NCBI RefSeq assembly: GCF_900114485.1
Contig: NZ_FOTF01000003.1
Span: forward strand, 124,001 to 188,000
DNA: 64,000 nt
Origin: Loktanella salsilacus
GTDB taxonomy: Bacteria > Pseudomonadota > Alphaproteobacteria > Rhodobacterales > Rhodobacteraceae
Direction of reading: 5' to 3'
In this document: positions 35,370 through 44,019 of the stretch, in pieces
How positions within the stretch are numbered: position 1 is the stretch's first letter
Layout of the letters: each line of letters starts with the position of its first letter
The notes under the pieces: model-generated
Database searches by the model: none
Seen by the model: only the letters and a program-made list of their open reading frames with translations
What the model was told of the DNA's origin: nothing
Made by a program: the position numbers and the translations under genes

Positions 35370-36791
35370 ATGCTGACCCCGGCCACGACCGATACCCTTG
35401 CCGATCTGCGCGCGGCCTTGCCCGCAGATACCTTTCGCGATGATACCGCGCCTTACCTGACTGAACCACGCGGCCGCTGGGCGGGTAGCGGGATCGTCGT
35501 CGCGCCGCGCACGACGGATCAGGTTGCGCAGATCGTACGTTATTGTCACGAACGGCGCATCGCTGTCGTGCCTTACGGTGGTGGCACCGGATTGGTCGGC
35601 GGCCAGTTGATGGGGCAGGGGGATGTGCCGCTTGTGCTGTCGCTAGAGCGCATGACTGCAATCCGCGCGACCTATCCCAGCGAATCCGTTCTGGTGGCCG
35701 AGGCCGGGGCGATCTTGGCTGATGTGCAAAAGGCCGCAGAAGATATCGGGAGGATGTTCCCGCTCTCGCTTGCCTCTGAAGGGTCGGCGCGGATTGGCGG
35801 GTTGCTATCTACCAATGCAGGCGGCGTGAATGTGCTGCGCTACGGCAATGCGCGCGCCCAGTGTCTGGGGCTAGAGGTGGTGCGCCCGGACGGCAGTATT
35901 TGGAACGGGTTGTCGCGCCTGCGCAAGGATAACACCGGATACGATCTGCGCGATTTGATGATCGGGGCAGAGGGCACGCTTGGCATTATCACCGCGGCCG
36001 CCTTGCGCCTTGTGCCGCAGCCTGCCGCTGTTGGGGCTGCAATGCTGGCGGTGCCGTCCCCTGCCGCGGCGCTGGATTTGCTTGCGCTGGCCCAGTCGCG
36101 CCTTGGTGACGGGATTTCCGCGTTCGAGATGATCCACCGTCAGGGCCTAGATTTTCTGGACGAGGTCGGCCCGGCTTTTAAGGCCCCCTTTGCTGCGCAC
36201 CCCGAATGGATGGTGCTGATTGATATCGGTATGCCCGCCGGGCTTGCCCCTGACGCGGCGCTGGAAACCCTGTTCGAGGTTGCGGCCGAGGCGGGGCTTG
36301 TGACCGACGGCGTGATTGCCCGGTCCGGTGCGGACCGCGATGCGCTGTGGCATATCCGTGAAAGCATTCCAGAGGCGAACCGGCGCATCGGCTCTATTTC
36401 GTCCCACGATATTTCGCTGCCGCTGAGCCTTGTGCCTGATTTTATCGTCGAAGGTGGCAAGCGGTTGGCGCAGGTCGGTCATTTCAGGATCAACTGCTTT
36501 GGTCATCTGGGGGACGGTAACCTGCACTACAATGTCTTCCCCTTACTCGGCGAGGCGCGCAGCGATCACGAAGATAAGCGTGCCGCGGTGAAGGATTGCG
36601 TCCATGATCTGACCCACGAGATGGGTGGGTCGGTCAGCGCCGAACACGGCGTTGGGCGGCTAAAGGTCGGCGATCTGGAAAAATACGGCGATCCGGCCAA
36701 GCTGGCGATGATGCGTGCGATTAAATTAGCACTGGATCCCCACGGCATTATGAATCCCGGTGCCGTGCTGCGCACGTTAACTGACGATTAA
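35370..36791 (+). CDS. FAD-binding oxidoreductase, D-lactate / D-2-hydroxyglutarate dehydrogenase type
   Basis: A 473-residue flavoprotein of the FAD_binding_4 plus FAD-oxidase C family. The FAD-binding loop is YGGGTGLVGGQ (about 68-78), and the GLLSTNAGGVNVLRYGNAR segment follows. The C-terminus contains HLGDGNLHYNVF and SAEHGVGRLK, the metal- and substrate-binding blocks of D-2-hydroxy acid dehydrogenases. A GGAG ribosome binding site precedes the ATG at 35370. The substrate (lactate, 2-hydroxyglutarate, glycolate) is open. Confidence 0.9.
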   Translation: MLTPATTDTLADLRAALPADTFRDDTAPYLTEPRGRWAGSGIVVAPRTTDQVAQIVRYCHERRIAVVPYGGGTGLVGGQLMGQGDVPLVLSLERMTAIRATYPSESVLVAEAGAILADVQKAAEDIGRMFPLSLASEGSARIGGLLSTNAGGVNVLRYGNARAQCLGLEVVRPDGSIWNGLSRLRKDNTGYDLRDLMIGAEGTLGIITAAALRLVPQPAAVGAAMLAVPSPAAALDLLALAQSRLGDGISAFEMIHRQGLDFLDEVGPAFKAPFAAHPEWMVLIDIGMPAGLAPDAALETLFEVAAEAGLVTDGVIARSGADRDALWHIRESIPEANRRIGSISSHDISLPLSLVPDFIVEGGKRLAQVGHFRINCFGHLGDGNLHYNVFPLLGEARSDHEDKRAAVKDCVHDLTHEMGGSVSAEHGVGRLKVGDLEKYGDPAKLAMMRAIKLALDPHGIMNPGAVLRTLTDD

Positions 36792-36962
36792 GGATCACGA
36801 CGCATAAGGGAGGAAGAAAGCCGGTGAATCACTGGACTTCCTCCCAGGTCAGAAGACCTATGCTGCGACCTTCGAAAGAGGTCTTGCCGGAAAATCCGGC
36901 GCAGCCGGTCTGCGGATCTAGTCGCGGCGGCGCGGGTTAAATGCCAACGCCGCCGCAGCGCC
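36792..36962. other. Hairpin-rich intergenic region with a possible 38-codon ORF
   Basis: Five hairpins occur in 150 bases. They are a 9-bp stem GGGAGGAAG/CTTCCTCCC (36808-36816, 36837-36845) enclosing an inner CCGGTG/CACTGG stem, two AGGTC/GACCT pairings that are mutually exclusive (36847-36883), a GCCGG/CCGGC stem (36885-36899), CGCAG/CTGCG (36900-36914), and a 9-bp GC stem (36924-36932, 36948-36956) next to the apt stop. A plus-strand frame from GTG 36824 to TAA 36940 would encode 38 residues, with its ribosome binding site GGGAGGA inside the first stem. The reading frame uses two adjacent AGA codons, rare in the neighbours. It may be a small RNA, a leader-controlled small protein, or terminators. 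Confidence 0.45.
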
Positions 36963-37493
36963 TTAGTGGCCTTCGTAGGCACACAGCGCATGGACATCCA
37001 TGCCTAGCGCTTCCAGTTTTGCCCGTCCGCCTAGTTCAGGCAGGTCGATGACAAAGGCGCAGCCAGTGACCTGTGCGCCAAGGCGTTCGATCAGCTTGAT
37101 CCCAGCCTCTGCCGTGCCGCCAGTGGCAAGCAGGTCGTCAACCATCAGCACGCGTTCGCCCGGCTTCAGCGCGTCGTCGTGGATTTCGACAATCGCCTCG
37201 CCGTATTCCAGCGTGTAGGCCTGCTCGATGCATTTGGCGGGCAGCTTGCCCTTTTTGCGGATCGGCACAAAGCCGACGGACAACTGGTGGGCAATCGCGC
37301 CGCCAAGGATAAAGCCGCGCGCTTCTAGCCCGACAACCCGGTCGATGGGCTGACCTGCATAGGGGTGCAGCAACTGGTCGATCGCCATGCGAAATCCGCG
37401 CGGGTCGGCAAACAGGGTCGTCACATCGCGAAACATGATCCCTTCGTGCGGGAAATCGGGGATCGTGCGGATATAGTCCTGAACGGTTTTCAT
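36963..37493 (-). CDS. apt: Adenine phosphoribosyltransferase
   Basis: Salvages adenine to AMP using PRPP. The 176 residues carry the PRPP motif [17 protein letters not shown] (115-131) and the [15 protein letters not shown] segment. It overlaps the upstream mtnP stop by four bases (ATGA); together the pair returns the adenine released from methylthioadenosine. Confidence 0.97.
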   Translation of the reverse strand: MKTVQDYIRTIPDFPHEGIMFRDVTTLFADPRGFRMAIDQLLHPYAGQPIDRVVGLEARGFILGGAIAHQLSVGFVPIRKKGKLPAKCIEQAYTLEYGEAIVEIHDDALKPGERVLMVDDLLATGGTAEAGIKLIERLGAQVTGCAFVIDLPELGGRAKLEALGMDVHALCAYEGH

Positions 37494-38365
37494 GCGGTGT
37501 CCTTTGGGTTCAGAACGCGGCCCGCGACCGCGCCCAGTTTTGCCACCAGCGCAGGGTCGCGCCGGTCGGGGGATGTCATAATCGCATGGGCCAATGCCTG
37601 ATCGCAGTCGCTAGCGCAAGCTTTGGGCAGCATCGCGGCAAGCGCCATGACCATGTCGCGCGCCTTTGTGCCGTTGCCTTGCAGGGTGCGGATCACGTCG
37701 GCGACGTCGACGGCATCGTGATCCGGGTGCCAGCTGTCGTAGTCGGTTATCATCGCGACAGAAGCATAGTGCAGCTCTGCCTCTCGGGCGAGCTTCGCCT
37801 CTGGCATGTTTGTCATGCCGATCACGTCGCAGCCCCAGCTGCGGTACATCAGACTTTCCGCCCGGGTGGAAAATTGCGGGCCTTCCATCGCCAGATAGGT
37901 GCCGCCGTCATGCACGCGAATACCGGCCGCGCGGGCCGCAGAAACGCAGGCGGCGGAGAGGTCGGGGCAGACCGGGTGGGCGACGCTGACGTGCGCGACG
38001 CAGCCGGTGCCAAAGAACGATTTTTCCCGTGCAAAGGTGCGGTCGATGAATTGGTCCACGACGACAAAATCGCCTGGGGCCATGTCTTCGCGGAACGATC
38101 CGCAGGCGCTGATGCTGACCAGGTGTGTCACGCCCAGCCGTTTCATCGCGTCGATATTCGCGCGGTAGGGGACAGTCGTCGGGCTGTGCACATGTCCGCG
38201 TCCGTGGCGCGGCAGAAACGCCAGCGGCACGCCGTTCAGTGTGCCGGTCAAGACCGCATCGGATGGTGCGCCCCACGGACTGTCGACTTGCGTCCAAGCT
38301 GCGTCCTTGAGTCCTGGAATGTCATACAGGCCCGAGCCGCCGATAATGCCAAATCTGCCCTGCAT
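37490..38365 (-). CDS. mtnP: S-methyl-5'-thioadenosine phosphorylase
   Basis: Splits methylthioadenosine, a by-product of polyamine or homoserine-lactone synthesis, into adenine and methylthioribose-1-phosphate. The 291 residues start at the ATG giving [16 protein letters not shown]; the in-frame upstream codons run into the SulP gene on the other strand. Family-typical segments include [19 protein letters not shown], the [19 protein letters not shown] block and the [16 protein letters not shown] substrate loop. Coupled to apt. Confidence 0.96.
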   Translation of the reverse strand: MQGRFGIIGGSGLYDIPGLKDAAWTQVDSPWGAPSDAVLTGTLNGVPLAFLPRHGRGHVHSPTTVPYRANIDAMKRLGVTHLVSISACGSFREDMAPGDFVVVDQFIDRTFAREKSFFGTGCVAHVSVAHPVCPDLSAACVSAARAAGIRVHDGGTYLAMEGPQFSTRAESLMYRSWGCDVIGMTNMPEAKLAREAELHYASVAMITDYDSWHPDHDAVDVADVIRTLQGNGTKARDMVMALAAMLPKACASDCDQALAHAIMTSPDRRDPALVAKLGAVAGRVLNPKDTA

Positions 38366-38502
38366 GAATGCGCCTTTCGGTGTTGCACCATCGCTTTGTG
38401 GCCCCTGCGCCGCGGCGGTGCAACCGTTCAGCGCGGGGCGGGGTGACAATCGGGCCGTTCTGGCGTAGGGGCCACACAACACGTTTAGTATTAGGATGTC
38501 CC

Positions 38503-40122
38503 ATGGCCCCCCGCGCCCTTCTGGCAAGTTTTGCCGACAGCATTGCCCTAACTGATCCCAGTGCGCCCCTGAATGCCGGTCGCCTGCGGATCGAGGTGCT
38601 GTCAGGTCTGACCGTCGCCCTTGCGTTGGTGCCAGAAGCCGTGGCCTTTGCCTTTGTCGCCGGGGTGCCGCCGCTGGTGGGCCTTTATGCCGCGTTCATC
38701 GTGGGCCTGATTACGGCCGTGTTTGGCGGGCGTCCGGGCATGATCTCTGGCGCGACGGGCGCGCTGGCCGTTGTGATCGTCAGCCTCGTGTCGCTGCACG
38801 GGATTGAGTATCTGTTTGCCACCGTCGTTTTGATGGGCCTGATCCAGATCGTCGTTGGGGTCATGCGTTGGGGGAAATTTATTCGGCTTGTACCGCATCC
38901 GGTTATGCTGGGCTTTGTGAACGGTCTGGCTATCGTGATCTTCTTGGCGCAGCTGGGCCAGTTCAAAGTGCCCGGCACGGCAGAAGCTGTTGGTCACGGT
39001 ATGTCAGGCGGCGCATGGCTGTCTGGTCTGCCGTTGATCTGGATGTTGGGCCTGACCGCCTTGACCATGTTCATCATTTGGGGTGCGCCGAAGGTGACGA
39101 ACCTGATCCCGGCGCCATTGGCCGGCATTGGTATTGTCGCCGCAATCGTCATCATCTTTGGCATCGACGTGCCTGTCGTGGGCGATCTGGCGTCCATCGA
39201 GGGCACTTTGCCCCCGTTCCACGTTCCCATGGTGCCCTTCACCTTTGAGACGTTCCAGATCATCCTGCCCTATGCGATGATCTTGGCCGCCATTGGCTTG
39301 ATCGAAAGCTTGCTGACCCTAAACCTGGTGTCCGAAATGACGAACCAGCGCGGCGGTGCCAGCCAAGAGTGCATCGCGCAGGGTGTTGCGAACACTGTCA
39401 CCGGTTTCTTTGGCGGTATGGGTGGTTGCGCGATGATCGGTCAGTCCATGATCAACGTGAAATCTGGCGGCCGTACGCGCATCGCCGGGATCGCGGCGGC
39501 GCTGTTTCTGCTCGCCTTTATTCTATTCGCTTCTGGCCTGATCGCGCAGATCCCGCTGGCGGCGCTGGTCGGCGTGATGTTCATGGTCGTGATCGGCACC
39601 TTCGCGTGGAACAGCTTTAGCATCCTGCGCAAAGTGCCGCGGACCGACGCCGTCGTCATCGTTCTGGTGACTGCCGTCACTGTGGCGACCGATCTGGCGA
39701 CGGCTGTGCTGGTCGGTGTGGTCGTATCCGCGCTGGCCTATGCGTGGAACAACGCGACCCGCATCCACGCCAAGACCTATACCACGCCCGAAGGTGCTAA
39801 GGTCTATCAGATCCAAGGTCCGCTGTTCTTTGGCTCTGCCGAAGGTTTCAGCGAGCTGTTTCAAGTGGACGCCGACCCGTCGCTGGTGATCGTCGATTTC
39901 AACGATAGCCGCGTTGTGGACCAGTCAGCTCTGGCCGCGATTGAGACGATTGCCGGCAAGTATGAGGACGCCGGAAAATCCATCCAATTGCGCCACCTGT
40001 CTCGCGATTGTCACCGCCTGCTGTCCAAAGCCGGGCACCTGATCGTCGATAGTGATGACGATCCCGATTACGCACTGGCCGTTGACTATTCGGTCCGCAC
40101 TGGGGTTCTGGGCGGTCACTGA
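38503..40122 (+). CDS. SulP family anion transporter with STAS domain
   Basis: A 539-residue inner-membrane transporter. It has about ten to twelve membrane helices with a conserved VPEAVAFAFVAGVPPLVGLYAAF segment, and a short C-terminal STAS domain (about 425-525) containing VDFNDSRVVDQSALAAIE. SulP proteins carry sulfate, bicarbonate or dicarboxylates. The substrate cannot be set here. The ATG at 38503 has an AGGA site; earlier codons overlap mtnP on the other strand. It ends before a separate ABC importer. Confidence 0.92.
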   Translation: MAPRALLASFADSIALTDPSAPLNAGRLRIEVLSGLTVALALVPEAVAFAFVAGVPPLVGLYAAFIVGLITAVFGGRPGMISGATGALAVVIVSLVSLHGIEYLFATVVLMGLIQIVVGVMRWGKFIRLVPHPVMLGFVNGLAIVIFLAQLGQFKVPGTAEAVGHGMSGGAWLSGLPLIWMLGLTALTMFIIWGAPKVTNLIPAPLAGIGIVAAIVIIFGIDVPVVGDLASIEGTLPPFHVPMVPFTFETFQIILPYAMILAAIGLIESLLTLNLVSEMTNQRGGASQECIAQGVANTVTGFFGGMGGCAMIGQSMINVKSGGRTRIAGIAAALFLLAFILFASGLIAQIPLAALVGVMFMVVIGTFAWNSFSILRKVPRTDAVVIVLVTAVTVATDLATAVLVGVVVSALAYAWNNATRIHAKTYTTPEGAKVYQIQGPLFFGSAEGFSELFQVDADPSLVIVDFNDSRVVDQSALAAIETIAGKYEDAGKSIQLRHLSRDCHRLLSKAGHLIVDSDDDPDYALAVDYSVRTGVLGGH

Positions 40123-40147
40123 CGCCTAAAAATTAAGCAAACGCACG

Positions 40148-40172
40148 GAAACGGGGCGAAATTCCCCGTTTC
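40148..40172 (+). terminator. Terminator-like hairpin after the SulP gene
   Basis: A perfect 9-bp stem GAAACGGGG/CCCCGTTTC with a 7-base loop. It has no long T-run, so it may be an incomplete or Rho-aided terminator. Confidence 0.5.
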
Positions 40173-40240
40173 TGGCTAGCCATGCGGCGGGCAAGGTCCA
40201 ATACTGCGGTTTAACAATAAACCGATGACGGGGACCTTTT

Positions 40241-41239
40241 ATGTTTTATCGCTCACTTACTGCTGCCGTTCTGATGGCATCCGCAGCGCAGGCGCAGACC
40301 GATCTGCCATTCGCGCTGGACTGGAAATTCGAAGGGCCCGCTGCGCCCTATTTTGCCGCCATCGACAATGGCCACTTTGCGGCCGCCGACCTGAATGTCA
40401 CGGTCGAGGCTGGCAATGGCTCGCTTGATGCGATCCCCAAGGTCGCCACCGGTGCGTTCCCCGTCGGTTTTGCCGACATCAACAGCCTGATCAAGTTCCT
40501 TGACCAAAACCCCGGCGCGCCCGTGATCGCGGCGATGATGGTCTATGACAAGCCGCCATTCGCCGTGATCGGCCGCACGTCGCTGGGCGTCAGCGATCCT
40601 AAATCGCTTGAAGGCAAAGTGCTGGGTGCCCCGCCGCCCGATGGCGCATGGGCGCAGTTCCCGATCTTTGCCGCTGAAAATGGCCTTGATATGGATGCGA
40701 TCACCGTCGAACCTGTCGGCTTTCCGACGCGCGAACCGATGCTGGCCGAAGGCAATGTCGCCGCGATTACCGGCTTTTCCTTCACGTCCTACCTGAACGC
40801 CGCCCGCCTTGGCGTGCCAGAAGATGATCTGGTCACCATGCTGATGGCGGACTACGGCGTTGATTTGTATGGCAATGCGGTCATCGTGAACACCGAATAT
40901 GCCGCGGCCAATCCAGAAGTAATCAAGTCCTTCCTCGGTGCCGTGGCGATGGGCTGGTCCGACGCAATTGCTGATCCGGCTTCGGTCATTCCCATGCTGA
41001 TCGAACGTAACCCCGCGGCTGATGCAGAGCTGGAGCAGCGCCGGCTAGAGCTTTCGATCCGCGACAACGTGGACACCGATTGGGTCAAGGCGAACGGCTT
41101 TGGCGGCATTGATGCGGACCGTATGGAAAACAGCCTTGCCCAGATCGCGACCACCTATGAGTTCGCGACGACGCCTGATGCGTCGCTGTATTTCACCAGC
41201 GATTACCTGCCCGAGGGCGGCTTTAAGTTGGCGGAATAA
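40241..41239 (+). CDS. ABC transporter substrate-binding protein, NMT1/THI5-like
   Basis: A 332-residue periplasmic binding protein with a signal peptide (cut after AQA, residue 18). The fold and the N-terminal FALDWKFEGPAAPYFAAIDNGHF pattern match the NMT1/THI5 family that binds pyrimidine thiamine precursors, taurine or aromatic sulfonates. It is followed by ATPase and permease genes that complete an importer. No TPP riboswitch is seen upstream, so a thiamine role is not supported beyond the family name. Confidence 0.9.
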   Translation: MFYRSLTAAVLMASAAQAQTDLPFALDWKFEGPAAPYFAAIDNGHFAAADLNVTVEAGNGSLDAIPKVATGAFPVGFADINSLIKFLDQNPGAPVIAAMMVYDKPPFAVIGRTSLGVSDPKSLEGKVLGAPPPDGAWAQFPIFAAENGLDMDAITVEPVGFPTREPMLAEGNVAAITGFSFTSYLNAARLGVPEDDLVTMLMADYGVDLYGNAVIVNTEYAAANPEVIKSFLGAVAMGWSDAIADPASVIPMLIERNPAADAELEQRRLELSIRDNVDTDWVKANGFGGIDADRMENSLAQIATTYEFATTPDASLYFTSDYLPEGGFKLAE

Positions 41240-41242
41240 GGT

Positions 41243-42025
41243 TTGGAAAACCTAATTGAAATCAAGGGGGTGCGGCACTCTTACCGCACCGCCTCTGGCC
41301 CTTTGCCGGTGCTTGATGGGCTTGACGTTACGGTGCCAGAGGGCGGTTTTGTTGCCGTCGTCGGGCCGTCTGGCTGCGGAAAATCGACACTGACCCGCCT
41401 TGTCGCGGGTCTGCTGATCCCGGACGAGGGCACGGTCAACGTTCACGGCACCCGCATCACCGCGCCGCGCAGCAATGTCGGCATGGCGTTCCAGAACCCG
41501 GTACTGCTGGAATGGCGCACGATTTTGGACAACGTCATGTTGCCGCTGGAAATCGTGCCAAACAAGCTGACCAAAGCCCAAGGCGAGGACCGCGCGCGCA
41601 AGCTGCTGGCGCTGGTGGGGCTAGAGGGGTTCGAGTCAAAACGCCCGTCAGAACTGTCGGGCGGCATGAAGCAACGCGCGTCCCTGTGCCGTGCGCTGAT
41701 CCACCAACCAGAGGTGTTGATCCTTGATGAACCTTTTGGCGCGCTTGACGCTTTCACCCGCGAAGACCTGTGGCAGACCATGCATAAGGTGAAAGCAGAA
41801 GAGCCATTTACCGGCGTGCTGATTACCCATGATCTGCGCGAATCGATCTTTCTGGCCGACCAGGTCGTCGTGCTGTCTGGACGTCCGGCCAAGACGCAGT
41901 TCGTCATGGATATCCCCGATACGGGCCTGCGCACGCTCGAAGACCTTTATACCCCGCTAGCCGCTGAACGCCTGAACGTGCTCCGCCACCAGATCGAGGT
42001 CGCCCAAGGGCGGGTTGCCGCATGA
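41243..42025 (+). CDS. ABC transporter ATP-binding protein (NitT/TauT type)
   Basis: The 260-residue nucleotide-binding subunit of the importer. Walker A is GPSGCGKST (41-49), the signature is LSGGMKQRASLCRAL and Walker B is LILDEPFGALD, followed by the H-loop ITHDLRES. The start is TTG at 41243, three bases after the binding-protein stop. It overlaps the permease gene by four bases. Confidence 0.93.
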   Translation: MENLIEIKGVRHSYRTASGPLPVLDGLDVTVPEGGFVAVVGPSGCGKSTLTRLVAGLLIPDEGTVNVHGTRITAPRSNVGMAFQNPVLLEWRTILDNVMLPLEIVPNKLTKAQGEDRARKLLALVGLEGFESKRPSELSGGMKQRASLCRALIHQPEVLILDEPFGALDAFTREDLWQTMHKVKAEEPFTGVLITHDLRESIFLADQVVVLSGRPAKTQFVMDIPDTGLRTLEDLYTPLAAERLNVLRHQIEVAQGRVAA

Positions 42026-42780
42026 AGGCGCGTCAGGTTCTTGTGCCGCTGGCCGCCGTCGTCGTGTTTCTGGTCCTGTGGGAGGCCCTTGTTTGGGTCA
42101 TGGGGTGGCCGAACTACAAAATGGCCTCTCCGTCCGACTTGATCCCGGCCTATGAAAAATACTGGTCGCTGTTCCTGATCATGGGCTGGCAGACGCTGTG
42201 GCGGACGATTGTCGGCCTGCTGCTTGCGGTTATCTTTGGCACCGGACTGGGCATGGTCATGGGCTTTTCACGCACAATGCGCGACGCGCTCTATCCCCTG
42301 CTGGTGGGCTTTAACGCCGTGCCCAAGGCGACCGTGGTGCCCATCGTGGCGCTGATGTTCGTCGGTTGGCACGATTTTAACACAGTGCTGATTGCCTTTA
42401 TGATCAGCTTTTTTCCGATCGCCGTATCCGTCAGCATCGGCCTGTCCACGCTGGAACCGGAATACCGCGACATCCTGCGCAGCCTTGGCGCGAGCCAAGC
42501 ACAGGTATTCTGGAAAATCGCGCTGCCCAAAACCCTGCCGGAATTCTTCGGTGCGCTCAAAGTCTCGGTCACGTTGGCCTTTATCGGCACCAATCTGATG
42601 GAGATCGTGTCGCCCCATGGCCGCGGCCTTGGGGCGCTGTTTGATAGTGGTAAAACCAACTCTGACTATCCGCTGATGTTCGCGGTGTTGATCGCCTTAG
42701 CGTTCCTTGGCATCGTTTTGTACTACATCGTCGTCGCGCTAGAGAAGATCTTTGCCGGTTGGGCCGACCGGACGGTTTAA
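42022..42780 (+). CDS. ABC transporter permease (NitT/TauT type)
   Basis: The 252-residue permease has about six membrane helices and the EAA-type cytoplasmic loop EYRDILRSLGASQAQVFWKIALPKTLPEFF. It starts with ATGA overlapping the ATPase stop, and its stop overlaps by four bases the stop of the convergent flavin reductase gene. Confidence 0.93.
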   Translation: MKARQVLVPLAAVVVFLVLWEALVWVMGWPNYKMASPSDLIPAYEKYWSLFLIMGWQTLWRTIVGLLLAVIFGTGLGMVMGFSRTMRDALYPLLVGFNAVPKATVVPIVALMFVGWHDFNTVLIAFMISFFPIAVSVSIGLSTLEPEYRDILRSLGASQAQVFWKIALPKTLPEFFGALKVSVTLAFIGTNLMEIVSPHGRGLGALFDSGKTNSDYPLMFAVLIALAFLGIVLYYIVVALEKIFAGWADRTV

Positions 42781-43397
42781 GATTCGCCGGGCCGGTTTAG
42801 ACTGAACACCTCGGTTACCGTCGCATAGTCGCGGTAGCCGAGGCGCGACAGCGGGTTGAACGTGGTCACGTCAAACATGCCGTCCACGATGCAATCGTCA
42901 GCCATGCGGATGCCGACGACTTCGCCGATCACCATGAAATTGTTTGCGCCCTCTAGCGTCACGATCTGGGTCATTTTGCATTCCAGCGTCGCGGGGCTGG
43001 CGGTGACAAAGCCGCAATCGATGGTCTGGCATTGGCCCTTTTCCAGACCCGCGACAGCAAACTCGTCCACATCCCTGCGCCACGGGCCGGACGTTTGGTT
43101 CATCGCGTCGCGCAGCGCATGGCTGACGATATTGACCGCAAAGACACCGGTTTCGCGGATATTGGCGACCGAATCCTTGGTGTCGCCCCGGTCCGGCTTG
43201 GCCGAGGTTGAGGCAAACATGACCTGCGGGGGGAAATAGCTGACCGCGTTGAAAAACGAATACGGCGCAAGGTTATCTGACCCGTCGCTGCCGCGCGTCG
43301 AAATCCAACCGATGGGGCGGGGGGTGACGATGGCGTTGAACGGGTTGTGCGGCAGGCCATGGCCCGCCCCTGTGTTGCGATCTGGTTGATAGAACAT
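42777..43397 (-). CDS. Flavin reductase family protein (FMN-binding split barrel)
   Basis: A 206-residue protein of the flavin reductase-like family. Conserved segments are PRPIGWISTRG, NLAPYSFFNAVSYFPP and VNIVSHALRDAMN. Such proteins bind FMN and may reduce flavin for monooxygenases. It is convergent with the ABC importer (four-base overlap) and divergent from a GNAT gene. A partner monooxygenase is not in the window. Confidence 0.88.
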   Translation of the reverse strand: MFYQPDRNTGAGHGLPHNPFNAIVTPRPIGWISTRGSDGSDNLAPYSFFNAVSYFPPQVMFASTSAKPDRGDTKDSVANIRETGVFAVNIVSHALRDAMNQTSGPWRRDVDEFAVAGLEKGQCQTIDCGFVTASPATLECKMTQIVTLEGANNFMVIGEVVGIRMADDCIVDGMFDVTTFNPLSRLGYRDYATVTEVFSLNRPGES

Positions 43398-43476
43398 GGC
43401 TGTGATCCCTTTTATCCGGCTTGCTCAACAGCTAGCGTGCCAAAACGCGCCGGACCATACGAAAGACTCGCACAGC

Positions 43477-43968
43477 ATGGATATCACAACCGCACGGGAA
43501 CGCCCCGACGACTGGTGGGAAGTCGAGGCGCTGTACGACACATGTTTTGCGCCAGGCCGGACCGCGTTGTCGTCCTATCGCCTGCGCTACGGTGTCGACC
43601 CGATTGAACGGCTGTGCATCGTGGCGCGCGATGGTGACGGACAGATTGCGGGCGCGATCCGTAACTGGCCCGTGCGGGTCGCCGGCAAAGAGGTCGTGCT
43701 GCTGGGCCCCGTCGCCGTTCACCCCGTTCATCAAGGCGAAGGGATCGCCGCCCTGTTGATCTGGCGCTGCCTAGAGGTCGCGGCAAAAGACGGTTGGCCG
43801 CGGATTATGCTGGTGGGCGATGCGCCTTATTACGGTCGCTTCGGTTTTACCCCGCTGACGGACGTTGTCATGCCGCCGCCGACGAACCCCGACCGCGTTT
43901 TAGGCATCGCATTGCGCAAAGGTGGCTGGGACGGCGTAACTGGGCCGGTGGAACGCGCGCACGATTGA
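43477..43968 (+). CDS. GNAT family N-acetyltransferase
   Basis: A 163-residue acetyltransferase with the acetyl-CoA motif VHPVHQGEGIAALLIWRCLE (about 82-101) and the YYGRFGFTPL segment typical of the YhbS-like group. The ATG at 43477 begins the conserved MDITTARERPDD region; earlier codons overlap the divergent flavin reductase promoter. Substrate unknown. Confidence 0.88.
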   Translation: MDITTARERPDDWWEVEALYDTCFAPGRTALSSYRLRYGVDPIERLCIVARDGDGQIAGAIRNWPVRVAGKEVVLLGPVAVHPVHQGEGIAALLIWRCLEVAAKDGWPRIMLVGDAPYYGRFGFTPLTDVVMPPPTNPDRVLGIALRKGGWDGVTGPVERAHD

Positions 43969-44019
43969 AAACGCCGTAGGGTTGCATATGTTCATGCTAA
44001 CCAAAAAGGTGCGGTCCCG

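Noticed and set aside
36808-36956. Signal recognition particle RNA, 6S RNA or a tRNA in the hairpin-rich gap
   Set aside because: The SRP loop GGUCAGG...GGAAGGAAGCAGCC is absent, there is no cloverleaf, and the 6S central bubble layout cannot be fitted.
40123-40240. A TPP riboswitch upstream of the NMT1/THI5-like binding protein
   Set aside because: The conserved CUGAGA and ACCUGAU elements are absent; only a terminator-like hairpin is present.
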